Below are positions 17,924 through 26,555 of a stretch of DNA of 64,000 bases, piece by piece (the stretch's first letter is position 1; every line of letters starts with the position of its first letter). The DNA lies in NCBI GenBank assembly GCA_051208035.1, contig JBPJFZ010000001.1:248001-312000 (forward strand), written 5' to 3'. Source of the stretch: JACKOB01 sp024234575. Its GTDB lineage: Bacteria; Pseudomonadota; Gammaproteobacteria; Pseudomonadales; Oleiphilaceae. The notes beneath the pieces are model-generated. The model was not told the DNA's origin. It was given only the letters and a program-made list of their open reading frames with translations, and did no database searches. Made by a program: the position numbers and the translations under genes.

Positions 17924-18775
17924 CTACAACACTTCATTTAATTCCAGGTAAGACGCCACCGTCTGCATGTTGTCAGGCAGTTTTGGAAAGTGTCCTAACT
18001 CACACCAAGGCAACCCCGGCGAATGAAAATCACTGCCAGCGGAAGCTAAAAACCCGTACCGCCTGCAAAGATCAGCAAGCAATCCGGTTTCGCCCTGCTT
18101 TTGCCCACCGACGCTTACTTCTATACCTCTGCCACCGGCGGACTTAAACTCATCAAACAGGCGACGAAGTTTAGTCAACGTGAAATTATATTTACGAGGA
18201 TGCGCAATGACCGCCAGCCCCCCACTACGACTAACCCACTCACAAAGCTCTGAGACTTCCGGCCAGCCTGCCTTTACATCACCAGTTTTTCCAGCCCCCA
18301 GGTAACCGTTAAAAGCTTCTCTGACACTACCAACATAGCCCATTGCCACCATTTTTTTGGCGAAATGCGGTCGAGCGGGAATTGCCTGCCCAGAAAACTC
18401 ATCAATCCCGTCTAACAATCCTGGCATATTGTGCTTTTTAGCAAGCTTTTCGGCTATTATTTCCGCCCGCCCCACCCGCACAGAATCCTGATGCGCAACA
18501 GCCGACACCATCACTGGGCTTTTCGCATCAATGCCCAAGCCTAAGACATGTACAGTGGCACCACCCCACTGGCAGGATAATTCTATACCCGGCACAAGCG
18601 TCAGCCCCGCCTGGGTTGCCTCGATTGTGGCCTCGACAAGCCCTACAGTCGTATCGTGATCCGTCAGTGCAAGCGCCCGCACACCTTTTTCTAAGGCTCG
18701 CCGAACTAGATCAACAGGGCTAAGCGCTCCATCAGAACAATTTGAGTGGGAATGTAGATCTATTTTTTGATTCAA
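17924..18775 (-). CDS. rnm: PHP-domain phosphoesterase, RNase AM (YciV) family
   Basis: The 283-residue protein is a PHP metal-dependent phosphoesterase. Metal ligands are visible as DLHSHSNCSD (His8, His10, Asp15), LTDHD (39-41) and Glu65 in GIELS; later AHPRKY and SDFH complete the set. The E. coli homologue YciV (RNase AM) trims the 5' ends of rRNAs and degrades short oligonucleotides and pAp. It is divergent from yciB across 99 bases, a common pairing in gammaproteobacteria. Confidence 0.85.
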   Translation of the reverse strand: MNQKIDLHSHSNCSDGALSPVDLVRRALEKGVRALALTDHDTTVGLVEATIEATQAGLTLVPGIELSCQWGGATVHVLGLGIDAKSPVMVSAVAHQDSVRVGRAEIIAEKLAKKHNMPGLLDGIDEFSGQAIPARPHFAKKMVAMGYVGSVREAFNGYLGAGKTGDVKAGWPEVSELCEWVSRSGGLAVIAHPRKYNFTLTKLRRLFDEFKSAGGRGIEVSVGGQKQGETGLLADLCRRYGFLASAGSDFHSPGLPWCELGHFPKLPDNMQTVASYLELNEVL

Positions 18776-18874
18776 TTGGCAACCTTACTGTTTATTAATC
18801 TGATAACACTTTGACAATGTAGTTATAATAACGCCTTTATCTATTATGCTCGCAAATAAATTGGCCAAAACCAC

Positions 18875-19441
18875 ATGAAAGCATTTACTGACTTTTTCCC
18901 ATTGATAGTGTTTTTCGCTGCATACCAATACTCGAAAGACATCATTCTAGCGACAGGCACACTCATTGTCGCAACAACTCTCCAGGTTGCTTTTCTGTGG
19001 CTGAAATACCGCCGCGTCGAGAAGATGCACCTGATCACCCTCGCGTTAGTGGTCGTTTTTGGTGGCCTGACAGTGCTGCTAAAAGACGACATGTTTATAA
19101 AATGGAAACCAACTGTCATTAACTGGCTTTTTGCAGTGGTGTTTTTAGGCAGCCAGTTTTTCGGTCAAAAAAACGTTTTGCAGAGAATGCTCGACACTAA
19201 CATGGATCTACCCCTGAATATCTGGCGCAACCTTAATTTCGCCTGGGTGGGATTTTTTGTCTTTTCCGGCGCACTGAACCTTTATGTAGCCTTTACCTTC
19301 GACCAGGAAACCTGGGTTAACTTTAAAGTATTTGGTTTACTAGGGCTAACATTTGCCTTTGTTATTATTCAAGGCTTATTACTGTCAAAATATATTAGCG
19401 AGCCAGAAGGCGTCGATAAAGAAACCAATAATAATCAATAA
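18875..19441 (+). CDS. yciB: Inner membrane septation protein YciB
   Basis: A 188-residue integral membrane protein with about five hydrophobic segments. Family motifs are FPLIVFFAAYQ at the N-terminus, the KWKPTVINWLFAVVFLGSQ block and NIWRNLNFAWVGFFVFSGALNLYVAF. YciB interacts with cell elongation and division proteins and its loss disturbs envelope synthesis. It is followed 29 bases later by yciI, the usual order. Confidence 0.93.
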   Translation: MKAFTDFFPLIVFFAAYQYSKDIILATGTLIVATTLQVAFLWLKYRRVEKMHLITLALVVVFGGLTVLLKDDMFIKWKPTVINWLFAVVFLGSQFFGQKNVLQRMLDTNMDLPLNIWRNLNFAWVGFFVFSGALNLYVAFTFDQETWVNFKVFGLLGLTFAFVIIQGLLLSKYISEPEGVDKETNNNQ

Positions 19442-19470
19442 TATAAAGCTTTTTGTTAAAGGATTTAATT

Positions 19471-19770
19471 ATGCTATACGCTATAATTAGCGAAGATGTG
19501 AAAGGTAGCCTCGAACTCCGAAAAGCCAACCGGCCAGCTCACCTCAAGAGACTTGAGGCACTAACAAGCCAAGGCCGACTCAAACTCGCTGGCCCTCACC
19601 CAAGCATTGACAGTGACGACCCAGGACCAAGCGGGTTTTCCGGCAGCTTGGTTGTAGCGGAATTCTCCAGCCTTGCGGAGGCCGAAGAATGGGCAAGCCA
19701 AGACCCCTACCAGGTCGCAGGCGTCTATCAACAGGTGACGGTTAAACCTTTCAAATACGTGCTGCCATAG
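19471..19770 (+). CDS. yciI: YciI-like protein
   Basis: A 99-residue ferredoxin-like (YCII-domain) protein. The His/Asp pair of the fold is present in NRPAHLKRLEAL and the DPYQVAGVYQ segment. GPHPSIDSDDPGPSGFSGSLVVAEF is family-like. Relatives include a chloromuconolactone dehalogenase-like enzyme; the substrate in this lineage is unknown. ATG at 19471 with AAAGGA seven bases upstream is preferred over a TTG at 19453. Confidence 0.88.
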   Translation: MLYAIISEDVKGSLELRKANRPAHLKRLEALTSQGRLKLAGPHPSIDSDDPGPSGFSGSLVVAEFSSLAEAEEWASQDPYQVAGVYQQVTVKPFKYVLP

Positions 19771-19938
19771 TCAAACCGTGCATTTCCAGGTCGTTTAGCA
19801 ACATGTTGCGATGTTTTACCGCCTCCTTTAAATGAGGCAACTTCATGCTTTTTTAGCCATTTACTGCGTGCTAGACTATCGAGCCAAAAACCCATCCAAC
19901 AAGGGTCGACAAGGATTCCAGACAATCAGGAACTACAT

Positions 19939-20604
19939 GTGAAAACGCTTACTCTAATATTTTCGCTGCTGCTTTTTTCCGCTTCAGCTTTTGCTCAACG
20001 AATGTACATTGACGATACGTTGCTTGTTCCGCTCCGGTCAGGTGAAGGACTAGGATTTCGGATTGTCCATAAAGGTGTAAAAAGCGGGCTATCAGTTGAG
20101 GTCCTTGAAACCAATACCAACAGCGGCTACTCAAAAGTTCGCGAACCGAGCGGCGTAGAAGGCTGGTTGCCAACTCGATATTTAGTCAGCGAACCTATTG
20201 CCAGGGACCGACTCGCCACAGCAGAACAAAAACTCGAAAAAGTTGAAGAACAGAACAAACTGCTAAAAACAGAATTGGCAGACCTGAAGAAAGAGAGCAC
20301 CGCATTAAAGACAGAAAACGAGCGCTACTTTCGAGAAAACGGAGCGCTGAGCTCCAAGCTTGAAGAAATCACTGAAATTTCAAAAAACTCGATTCATCTG
20401 GATAACCGTAACAGAGAACTGCAGGAAGAAAACCAGCACCTACAAAATGAATTAGATTTGGTTCAGGCCGACAACCAGAGGCTAAAAGACAACAAAGAAA
20501 GTGACTTTATATTGCTTGGTGCTGGCCTGGTCGCTCTTGGCGTGTTTATAGCGATGATAGTACCAGTAATGAAACCGAACAAAAAACGAGACAGCTGGGC
20601 TTAA
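19939..20604 (+). CDS. TIGR04211-type SH3 domain protein (YgiM-like)
   Basis: The 221-residue protein has a signal peptide (cut expected after SASAFA), a bacterial SH3 domain at about 22-85 (DDTLLVPLRSGEG, GWLPTRYL) and a long coiled coil (about 95-190). One C-terminal membrane helix (FILLGAGLVALGVFIAMIVPV) follows, then a basic tail. This is the YgiM/TIGR04211 layout: a periplasmic SH3 and coiled coil anchored at the C-terminus. The start is GTG at 19939, since the overlapping ATG at 19937 stops at once; AGGA lies seven bases upstream. Function is not established. Confidence 0.85.
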   Translation: MKTLTLIFSLLLFSASAFAQRMYIDDTLLVPLRSGEGLGFRIVHKGVKSGLSVEVLETNTNSGYSKVREPSGVEGWLPTRYLVSEPIARDRLATAEQKLEKVEEQNKLLKTELADLKKESTALKTENERYFRENGALSSKLEEITEISKNSIHLDNRNRELQEENQHLQNELDLVQADNQRLKDNKESDFILLGAGLVALGVFIAMIVPVMKPNKKRDSWA

Positions 20605-20650
20605 CCCCAAACTTCCAAAGAGGTGGGCCAATTTCTTGCCCACCCGCTTC

Positions 20651-21487
20651 TTATTTCGCCTGATAGATGATACCTGGATTACAATGCACCATATCGTACT
20701 TATCTGGTAAATTATTGAGAGACTCTGAAGCCCCCAACACCAAATATCCACCCGGCTTAAGCACCTGATGCATTCTGGATATAATGTCGCGCTTTAACTC
20801 TGCCGAAAAATAAATCAACACGTTACGACAAAATATAACATCGAATCGACCAAGCTGCGTGTAGCGATCAAGAAGATTTAATTCTCTAAAGTCGATTTGC
20901 CTTTGCAAGTCTGCGTTGATTTTCCAGGAACCATCAGCTGTTTTCTGAAAATAGCGTTCCTGCCTTTCACGAGACAAGCCACGCCCAATTGCCAGCATCT
21001 CATAGGTGCCAGATTTGGCCGCCTCCAAGACCCGCTTAGAGATATCAGTAGCAACCAACGACACATTGGACTTAAGAACCCCCGGCTTATTCCGCCTGTA
21101 TTCATCTGCCACCATCGTTATGGAATAGGGTTCTTGCCCTGTCGAGCAGGCTGCAGACCAAATTCTTAATGACTGAGCACCCAACTTAGGTGCTAATTCC
21201 GGAATGATTTTCTCTTCTAGTATTCTGAATGGATGGGTATCACGAAACCAAAGTGTTTCATTCGTGGTCATGGCGTCGATGACGCTCTCCTGAAGTCCGC
21301 CACCCCGCCCAGACCTGCGAAGCTTTTCGATTAAAGCAGATAAGCCTTCTATTCCATTCTCTTCCATTATTTTTCGAAGACGACTTTTAACCAGATACTG
21401 CTTATTGTCGCCCAGCAGTATTCCGCAAGAACTCTCCAAAAAATCTTTGAAGGCTAGATACTCATTCTCAGACAAATCATGTCGCAT
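20651..21487 (-). CDS. cheR: Chemotaxis protein methyltransferase CheR
   Basis: CheR methylates glutamates on chemoreceptors using S-adenosylmethionine. The 278-residue protein has the N-terminal helical domain (about 1-80) and the SAM-binding domain with RIWSAACSTGQEPYSI, FDVIFCRNVLIYF and GGYLVLGASESL. The ATG at 21487 gives the family N-terminus; the open frame runs 15 codons further into cheV. It follows cheV by ten bases, so both are cotranscribed. No CheB or CheA gene is in the window. Confidence 0.93.
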   Translation of the reverse strand: MRHDLSENEYLAFKDFLESSCGILLGDNKQYLVKSRLRKIMEENGIEGLSALIEKLRRSGRGGGLQESVIDAMTTNETLWFRDTHPFRILEEKIIPELAPKLGAQSLRIWSAACSTGQEPYSITMVADEYRRNKPGVLKSNVSLVATDISKRVLEAAKSGTYEMLAIGRGLSRERQERYFQKTADGSWKINADLQRQIDFRELNLLDRYTQLGRFDVIFCRNVLIYFSAELKRDIISRMHQVLKPGGYLVLGASESLNNLPDKYDMVHCNPGIIYQAK

Positions 21488-21497
21488 TATGTAATGC

Positions 21498-22454
21498 CTA
21501 TCCTTCGTTTCTCTGTTTAGTAAGAGTATCAATTACATCCATTACCCGGTCAGCTAGCTCGTCAGGACTAAATTTCGCCATAAAGTCGTTCGCCCCCACC
21601 TTAGCGACCATAGCCTTATTGAACACGCCACTAAGCGAGGTGTGCAACATGATATACAGGTCTTTGATTTCTGCGTCATTCTTACAAAGGGTGGTTAATG
21701 TATAGCCATCCATTTCAGGCATTTCGACATCAGAAATCATTAAGACAATATGATCAGAGATTTTTTCACCACTGGCGACCATCTCTTTCAAATAATTCCA
21801 CGCCTGTTTACCATCATTTTTGGTAACCGTTTCCAGACCAACTGCATTCATACAGTTTTCTATTTGTTTACGCGCCACCACGGAATCATCAACAATAAGT
21901 ACTTTTTGCTCTTTTGGACCTTTTTGCATAGTTGTTTGTTTATCGAGAATCGTCGCGCTTACCGCATCGTTCGATGGTGCAACTTCTGCCAGGATCTTTT
22001 CAACGTCAATTATTTCAACCAAATGTCCTTCAAGTTGAGTTACCGCGGTCAGATAATTGTCTTTGCCAGCCCCTTTTGGTGGCGGATGCATCACCTCCCA
22101 ATTAAGGTTGACGATTCTCTCAACGCCCTTTACCAAGAACCCCTGAGTCTTACGGTTATACTCTGTGATAATAACAAAGCAATTAGAAATTTCGCTTTCT
22201 GGAATAGCTGCTTGCCCGGTTGCCATTCCCATATCAAGTATGGGAATCGTGCCGCCACGAATATGAGCGACACCGCGAACAACAGGATGCCGCTGCGGAA
22301 TCATGGTTAGCTTTGGGCACTGAAGCACCTCTTTAACCTTGAATACGTTGATGCCATAAATTTGTTTTCCGACAAGCCGAAACAACAATAGCTCTAGGCG
22401 GTTTTGACCAACCAGTTGTGTGCGCTGATTGACACTATCTAAAACACCAGCCAT
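21498..22454 (-). CDS. cheV: Chemotaxis coupling protein CheV
   Basis: CheV couples receptors to CheA and can be tuned by phosphorylation. The 318-residue protein has a CheW-like domain (about 18-165, with FRLVGKQIYGINVFKVKEVLQ and VRGVAHIRGG). A C-terminal receiver domain follows (about 183-312, with VLIVDDSVVARKQIE and MISDVEMPEMDGY holding the phospho-acceptor). The cheV-cheR pair diverges from flgA-flgM-flgN, the arrangement known in Pseudomonas and Vibrio. Confidence 0.93.
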   Translation of the reverse strand: MAGVLDSVNQRTQLVGQNRLELLLFRLVGKQIYGINVFKVKEVLQCPKLTMIPQRHPVVRGVAHIRGGTIPILDMGMATGQAAIPESEISNCFVIITEYNRKTQGFLVKGVERIVNLNWEVMHPPPKGAGKDNYLTAVTQLEGHLVEIIDVEKILAEVAPSNDAVSATILDKQTTMQKGPKEQKVLIVDDSVVARKQIENCMNAVGLETVTKNDGKQAWNYLKEMVASGEKISDHIVLMISDVEMPEMDGYTLTTLCKNDAEIKDLYIMLHTSLSGVFNKAMVAKVGANDFMAKFSPDELADRVMDVIDTLTKQRNEG

Positions 22455-22525
22455 AAACTTAACCTCAAAGGGATTCCGCTTTAAAACTCATAACAACGCC
22501 TCTCGATTACCCCGCCATCATTCGA

Positions 22526-22541
22526 CGGCATAAAACTTGCA
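22526..22541 (+). promoter_or_regulatory. Candidate sigma-54 promoter of flgA
   Basis: CGGCATAAAACTTGCA matches the -24/-12 consensus (TGGCAC-N5-TTGCA) with the required GG at 22527-22528 and GC at 22539-22540, ten bases apart. It lies 96 bases before the flgA start. In polar flagellates many early and middle flagellar genes are sigma-54 dependent. Confidence 0.6.
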
Positions 22542-22636
22542 AAGTTCAGGATTAATAAAATAAGCGTCAAATTTACGTTACGCACAGCAGTGCTTTGCTA
22601 AATAAACTGTGCTTCACAGAAAGAATAGGACATAAA

Positions 22637-23341
22637 ATGAAATTTCGCAGTGTGGTGATCAAATTTCTTCTGTTTTTGTTTTCAGTCTCTGTCCTGGCTT
22701 CTGAAACCAGAACACAAATAGAAGACGGTGCAAAAGAATTTCTTGAAGAAGAGCTGCAGAAGATTGTGGATACGGCAAACTTTAGCCGCTTTAGCTATGA
22801 ACTTGGCAATCTTGATCCGCGTTTAAACTTATCCACATGCGAACCTCCTGCACTAACGTATAAATTAATCAGCGACCCCACCAAGACCTCTCGTAATACT
22901 CTAAAAGTATCATGTGCGGATGCATGGAATATCATTCTTACCACTAAAATAGAGTTATTTCAGAGCGTTGTCGTTGCCGCCGAGAACATCAATCGCAACT
23001 ACTTTCTAATGCCGGATCAATTAAACCTAAGCGAAGTGCCTATATCAGAGTTACGTTACGGGTATTATAGATCAGTCGAAGAGCTAGAGAATTTAGTTGC
23101 TAAAAGACATATCAGCGCCGATGACATCATCACCCCGTTTAACGTAGAAGGCGCTGAGCTGGTAATGCGTGGTGATAATGTGGTGATTCTAGCGTCGTCA
23201 GATATACTTACAGTTAAAATGACGGGGACAGCGATGTCTAATGGTAAGTTTGGCCAGCAGATAGTGATTAAAAACCACTCTTCAAACCGCATGGTTAAAG
23301 CCTATGTTAAAGATCGAGGCATGGTAGAAGTACCATTATAG
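22637..23341 (+). CDS. flgA: Flagellar P-ring assembly chaperone FlgA
   Basis: FlgA is a periplasmic chaperone for the FlgI P-ring. The 234-residue protein has a signal peptide (FLLFLFSVSVLA, cut near residue 22) and a SAF-type C-terminal domain (about 115-234) with NYFLMPDQLNLSEVPISELR and VVILASSDILTVKMTGTAMSNG. It ends in VKDRGMVEV, as usual. ATG at 22637, with AATAGGA seven bases upstream, fits better than the earlier ATG at 22595, which lacks a signal peptide start. It is followed by flgM. Confidence 0.9.
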   Translation: MKFRSVVIKFLLFLFSVSVLASETRTQIEDGAKEFLEEELQKIVDTANFSRFSYELGNLDPRLNLSTCEPPALTYKLISDPTKTSRNTLKVSCADAWNIILTTKIELFQSVVVAAENINRNYFLMPDQLNLSEVPISELRYGYYRSVEELENLVAKRHISADDIITPFNVEGAELVMRGDNVVILASSDILTVKMTGTAMSNGKFGQQIVIKNHSSNRMVKAYVKDRGMVEVPL

Positions 23342-23369
23342 AATCTGCAAAATAATTTGTAATTTCCCC

Positions 23370-23396
23370 TAAAGTTATCTAAAGCGATGCCGATAA
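23370..23396 (+). promoter_or_regulatory. Sigma-28 (FliA) promoter of flgM-flgN
   Basis: TAAA at 23370-23373, exactly 15 bases, then GCCGATAA at 23389-23396. This is a perfect match to the FliA consensus halves and spacing. It lies in the flgA-flgM gap, about 40 bases before the flgM start, and gives the FlgM-FliA feedback loop seen in other flagellates. Confidence 0.9.
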
Positions 23397-23435
23397 CAAG
23401 AATAGATTCAAAAGTATTTCATTAGGAATGCCGTC

Positions 23436-23732
23436 ATGGTAATTGACTTCAACAATATAGGTTCTGGCCCCAACAGCAGTCAGCGTGCAAAAGATGGCGT
23501 TGGTGCGGCGGGTAAGTCAGGGACAAACAAGGCCCAGACAGACAGCCAACAAGTGCCACCACAGGGCGATAATGTCAGCTTGAGCGATAAGGCCAAAAAC
23601 CTTAAGGAACTTGAAGCGTCTATTAAATCGCAACCTGATGTGGATAAAGAAAAGGTTGAGCGCATTAAAGCGGCAATCGCTGATGGCTCGTATTCGGTAA
23701 ATAGTGAGAAAGTGGCCCAGAAAATGCTTTAG
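23436..23732 (+). CDS. flgM: Anti-sigma-28 factor FlgM
   Basis: FlgM binds and inhibits FliA and is exported through the finished hook. The 98-residue protein has the expected disordered N-terminal half rich in Ser, Gly and Gln. The C-terminal sigma-binding helices contain DNVSLSDKAKNLKELEASI and DKEKVERIKAAIADGSYSVNSEKVAQKML. It is preceded by a consensus sigma-28 promoter and followed 35 bases later by flgN. Confidence 0.94.
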   Translation: MVIDFNNIGSGPNSSQRAKDGVGAAGKSGTNKAQTDSQQVPPQGDNVSLSDKAKNLKELEASIKSQPDVDKEKVERIKAAIADGSYSVNSEKVAQKML

Positions 23733-23767
23733 TTTAACTAAAGTGTTTTCTGACAAAGGCCAGGGTA

Positions 23768-24241
23768 ATGACTATCACCGTACGAACATTAATTGAATGC
23801 CTGCAACAAGATGATAAAGACCTTAAGCAATTAGAAGCCGTTCTTAAAAAAGAAAATGAAGCGCTTCGCTCCAGAGACCTCAAAGTGATGGAGGATGTTT
23901 TAAAAGTTAAAACATCCCTCCTGTCAGCCATCGAGCAACGCGCCAAACACAAAACCGACATATTGGTCGCTCTTGGTTACCAGCCCCAGAGCATGACACT
24001 TGACATCTTCCTCTCGCAACTTAATAACGAGCCACTAAGACGGGTCTGGGCTTATCTGCGCCAAAAGCTACAAGATTGTAAAACGCTTAACTCCATTAAC
24101 GGCAAAGTTGTTAGTCATTCGCAGATAAGAGTAAGCAAAATGATGCAAATTGTGCGTGGTCAAAACACTCAAGCAGGACTTTATACTGCAACGGGAAAAC
24201 AAAGCAGTGCCTCATGCGCTTATCGTATAGCCTCGGCCTAA
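23768..24241 (+). CDS. flgN: Flagellar export chaperone FlgN
   Basis: FlgN escorts hook-filament junction proteins FlgK and FlgL to the export apparatus. The 157-residue protein is helical and charged, with the family pattern KQLEAVLKKENEALRSRDLKVMEDVLKVKTSLLSAIE in the first half. The usual variable C-terminal tail follows (GLYTATGKQSS). Position directly after flgM supports the call, since overall sequence conservation in FlgN is low. Confidence 0.88.
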   Translation: MTITVRTLIECLQQDDKDLKQLEAVLKKENEALRSRDLKVMEDVLKVKTSLLSAIEQRAKHKTDILVALGYQPQSMTLDIFLSQLNNEPLRRVWAYLRQKLQDCKTLNSINGKVVSHSQIRVSKMMQIVRGQNTQAGLYTATGKQSSASCAYRIASA

Positions 24242-24265
24242 ACTGACCTACAAAAAAGCGTTTAA

Positions 24266-24285
24266 CTGCCGCAGCCCTGCGGCAG
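24266..24285. terminator. Hairpin between convergent flgN and the 24.3-kb gene
   Basis: A perfect 8-bp GC-rich stem (CTGCCGCA / TGCGGCAG) with loop GCCC stands between two converging genes. On the minus strand a T run follows about nine bases later; on the plus strand none is close. It probably works as a terminator or end-protecting structure. Confidence 0.5.
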
Positions 24286-24335
24286 GTGGCGCAAAAATCC
24301 TTTGCCAATAATCAATCCGTAGATATTCCAGCTTG

Positions 24336-24950
24336 TTAGCCACCAGAAGCATCGGCTGCTGCAAGCTCTCTCGCCAAATCTGGATTATCCCTAAGCAACG
24401 TTTCACGCATACTTTCAATTCGGCGAAGCTTTTCCTCCCCCTCAGCGATTTGCTCTTCCGAAAGACCGTCTTGCTTAGCTTTCGCAATCATATCTCGCAA
24501 AAAATCTACTTTCAGGCCCGCGGCCTTAATATATTCCCTATAGACAGCCTGTGACTGTCGCTGCTCATAGCTGGCATAGGCATCATAATCGGCTAATTCA
24601 TCTGCCGTGGGCAATACCCTATCAAATGATGGGCTAAGTACTGGCGCTCTTGGATCGCCAGCCTGTCGCGCCTGACTCATTGACTGAATGGCATAGGAGT
24701 CGAGCCTATAATTTTCTACCTCAGGCTCTTCGTCAGCATGAACCTGGAAAGTTTCATCGACTGTTTGTCTTTGGGCTTTCTGTGTATTAAGAACGGTCGA
24801 CTCTGACTGCAGCTGCACCTCTGGCCTTACGTTATTACCTACCAGCGGCTCACTTTCACTGGGCTGTGAATCAAAATTTTTAGCAATAAAATAGCCTGCC
24901 GTAAAGACAACCAAAACAACAGGCGCCAGTGCTAAGATCACTTTTTTCAT
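24336..24950 (-). CDS. Membrane-anchored periplasmic helical protein, unrecognised
   Basis: I do not recognise this 204-residue protein. It has one N-terminal membrane anchor (about 4-23, ILALAPVVLVVFTAGYFIA), a polar Gln/Glu/Ser-rich linker to about residue 90 and a helical charged C-terminus (about 115-195). The last part includes YREYIKAAGLKVDFLRDMIAKAK and EEQIAEGEEKLRRIESMRETLL. The layout (anchor, linker, extended helices) recalls membrane-tethered steric foldases, but no foldase motif is identified. It overlaps the stop of the isomerase gene upstream by four bases (ATGA), so the two are translationally coupled and probably act together. Confidence 0.75.
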   Translation of the reverse strand: MKKVILALAPVVLVVFTAGYFIAKNFDSQPSESEPLVGNNVRPEVQLQSESTVLNTQKAQRQTVDETFQVHADEEPEVENYRLDSYAIQSMSQARQAGDPRAPVLSPSFDRVLPTADELADYDAYASYEQRQSQAVYREYIKAAGLKVDFLRDMIAKAKQDGLSEEQIAEGEEKLRRIESMRETLLRDNPDLARELAAADASGG

Positions 24951-26308
24951 GATTGGGATGATTGCTTCATCAGACGAAAATTCAATTTTATAGAGGCTGC
25001 ATCAAAAAGCCTTTGCCTGAGGTTGCGAAAACTCTCTTTTAGCTTCTGCATGGCAATGTCCTTGCCAGCGACATAGCGCACGGTTTCGGAGTCGGCGGGG
25101 TAAAAGCCCATTTCCTTTTTATCTACTAAAAATATTTCCCAAAACACTTCACGCCCATCTGCTTGCGGAGAACGAAACGGTCGCGACGGTATACCAGCAT
25201 TAAGCGCAAATACGACTGTATGCAGCCAGTCTTTTTCTGCATCCCCACTAATACGTCCTAGACTTCCCGGAGGATTCAAATGCTTGTCGTCTGCGATAGA
25301 GTATTTCCTTACTGCCTCAGAAAAATCCATACCCTGCCCAAGCGCCTTTTGCACGCTGCGTGCGTCACTTTCGTTAGCAAGACGAATATGCCTGGCATCG
25401 ACCGAGACAATTCTCGAGAATTGTTCTTTATTCTTTCCATAGAAATCATCTATCTCAGCCTGTGTAATTTTTTTATAAGCCTCAGAAAGTACCTGGTTGT
25501 CGTCATGGATATCATTGTTTAAGCCGTGCGCCAACAACACCTTGCCTTTCACATGCTTATCCCAGACAAGCCGATTTAAACCATTCAACGACTCCTCGTT
25601 GATTTTACCTGTACTTAGCAGCCAATCAGTAAAGTAGACTTTAGACAGTGCAATAACAGCCTGGGTCTGAATAAAGTGGATATCTGCGTTGCGAATACTA
25701 ATCTTACCTTGTACGTTTTGAGCCTCAAATAACTCATACAAGGTTAGCGAGCGTGATCCGCCATTCACAAGGGATACAGTAGCGACAGAGATGTCCTGGT
25801 ATTTGGCTTTTAATGCGTCATCCAAGCGGTGATCTAGTAACACCCCCTGTGACACTGGTACAAGCGAATCAGAAAGTGACGGATTCACACTGACCAAATT
25901 CTCAAGTTTGCCATGAAATTTGGCTTCTATATGAGCATTAATCTCATCTTGAAAATTTAACCGCAGAATACCGACCAGCTCATCGTTCAGTAGGACATCT
26001 ACTGGGTATCCAACTGCCGTTGTCTCTTGTAGGGCCGCACTGCCCAATGTGCTTTCTCCATAAAGAGCGAGAATTCGGCTTTCAATACTGCTTTCCAGTA
26101 GCTGCTGCCGCGTCATAGCGCCTTTACCGCCGGACACCACGGAGTACAGCAATTTAAAACTTTCGTGAGGAATAAACGTCCCGTTAACCTCAGCTAGAAG
26201 CGTGTCGCTATTTAAGGCTTCGGCCTCTCTCCCATGAACGTTAATCGATAAAAACAACAACAATAGTATGGTAACTGGAAGCCTGAAAACAATCGATGTC
26301 ACAGCCAT
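24947..26308 (-). CDS. Parvulin-type periplasmic peptidyl-prolyl isomerase
   Basis: The 453-residue protein has an N-terminal signal or anchor (about 8-24) and a long helical chaperone-like region. One parvulin domain lies near 300-395: VDARHIRLANESDARSVQKALGQGMDFSEAVRKYS, GSLGRISGDAEKDW and VFALNAGIPSRPFRSPQADGREVFWEIFLVD. It resembles SurA/PpiD-type folding factors with a single catalytic domain. It precedes an anchored helical protein and lies 240 bases downstream of a secreted phospholipase C on the same strand, so assistance to an exported client is plausible. Confidence 0.82.
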   Translation of the reverse strand: MAVTSIVFRLPVTILLLLFLSINVHGREAEALNSDTLLAEVNGTFIPHESFKLLYSVVSGGKGAMTRQQLLESSIESRILALYGESTLGSAALQETTAVGYPVDVLLNDELVGILRLNFQDEINAHIEAKFHGKLENLVSVNPSLSDSLVPVSQGVLLDHRLDDALKAKYQDISVATVSLVNGGSRSLTLYELFEAQNVQGKISIRNADIHFIQTQAVIALSKVYFTDWLLSTGKINEESLNGLNRLVWDKHVKGKVLLAHGLNNDIHDDNQVLSEAYKKITQAEIDDFYGKNKEQFSRIVSVDARHIRLANESDARSVQKALGQGMDFSEAVRKYSIADDKHLNPPGSLGRISGDAEKDWLHTVVFALNAGIPSRPFRSPQADGREVFWEIFLVDKKEMGFYPADSETVRYVAGKDIAMQKLKESFRNLRQRLFDAASIKLNFRLMKQSSQS

Positions 26309-26507
26309 CTCCTTCAGTAATCCCGCAGTATTATCACGGGGCGCACTAATTTTGGGTCATGCTCATATTGATTGCATGAACAACAAGATTAGTAGCAACG
26401 AATACGGTAACTCTCAGTTTAGAAAACGGGGTGGGCTTCTGCTCACTAAATCTGCGGCTCATTTGATGTAACCATTAGACAGGTGGTCAACCTTTGAATC
26501 TTTGCTT

Positions 26508-26555
26508 TTTTAAATCGGGTGATACACACATCCATGTGCGTTCTCTGATTTAAAA
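26508..26555. terminator. Nested hairpin at the 3' end of the phospholipase gene
   Basis: An outer 9-bp stem TTTTAAATC (26508-26516) / GATTTAAAA (26547-26555) encloses CACAT/ATGTG. The outer stem covers the phospholipase stop codon. A short A/T foot follows on both strands. It likely marks the transcript end before the isomerase gene. Confidence 0.45.
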
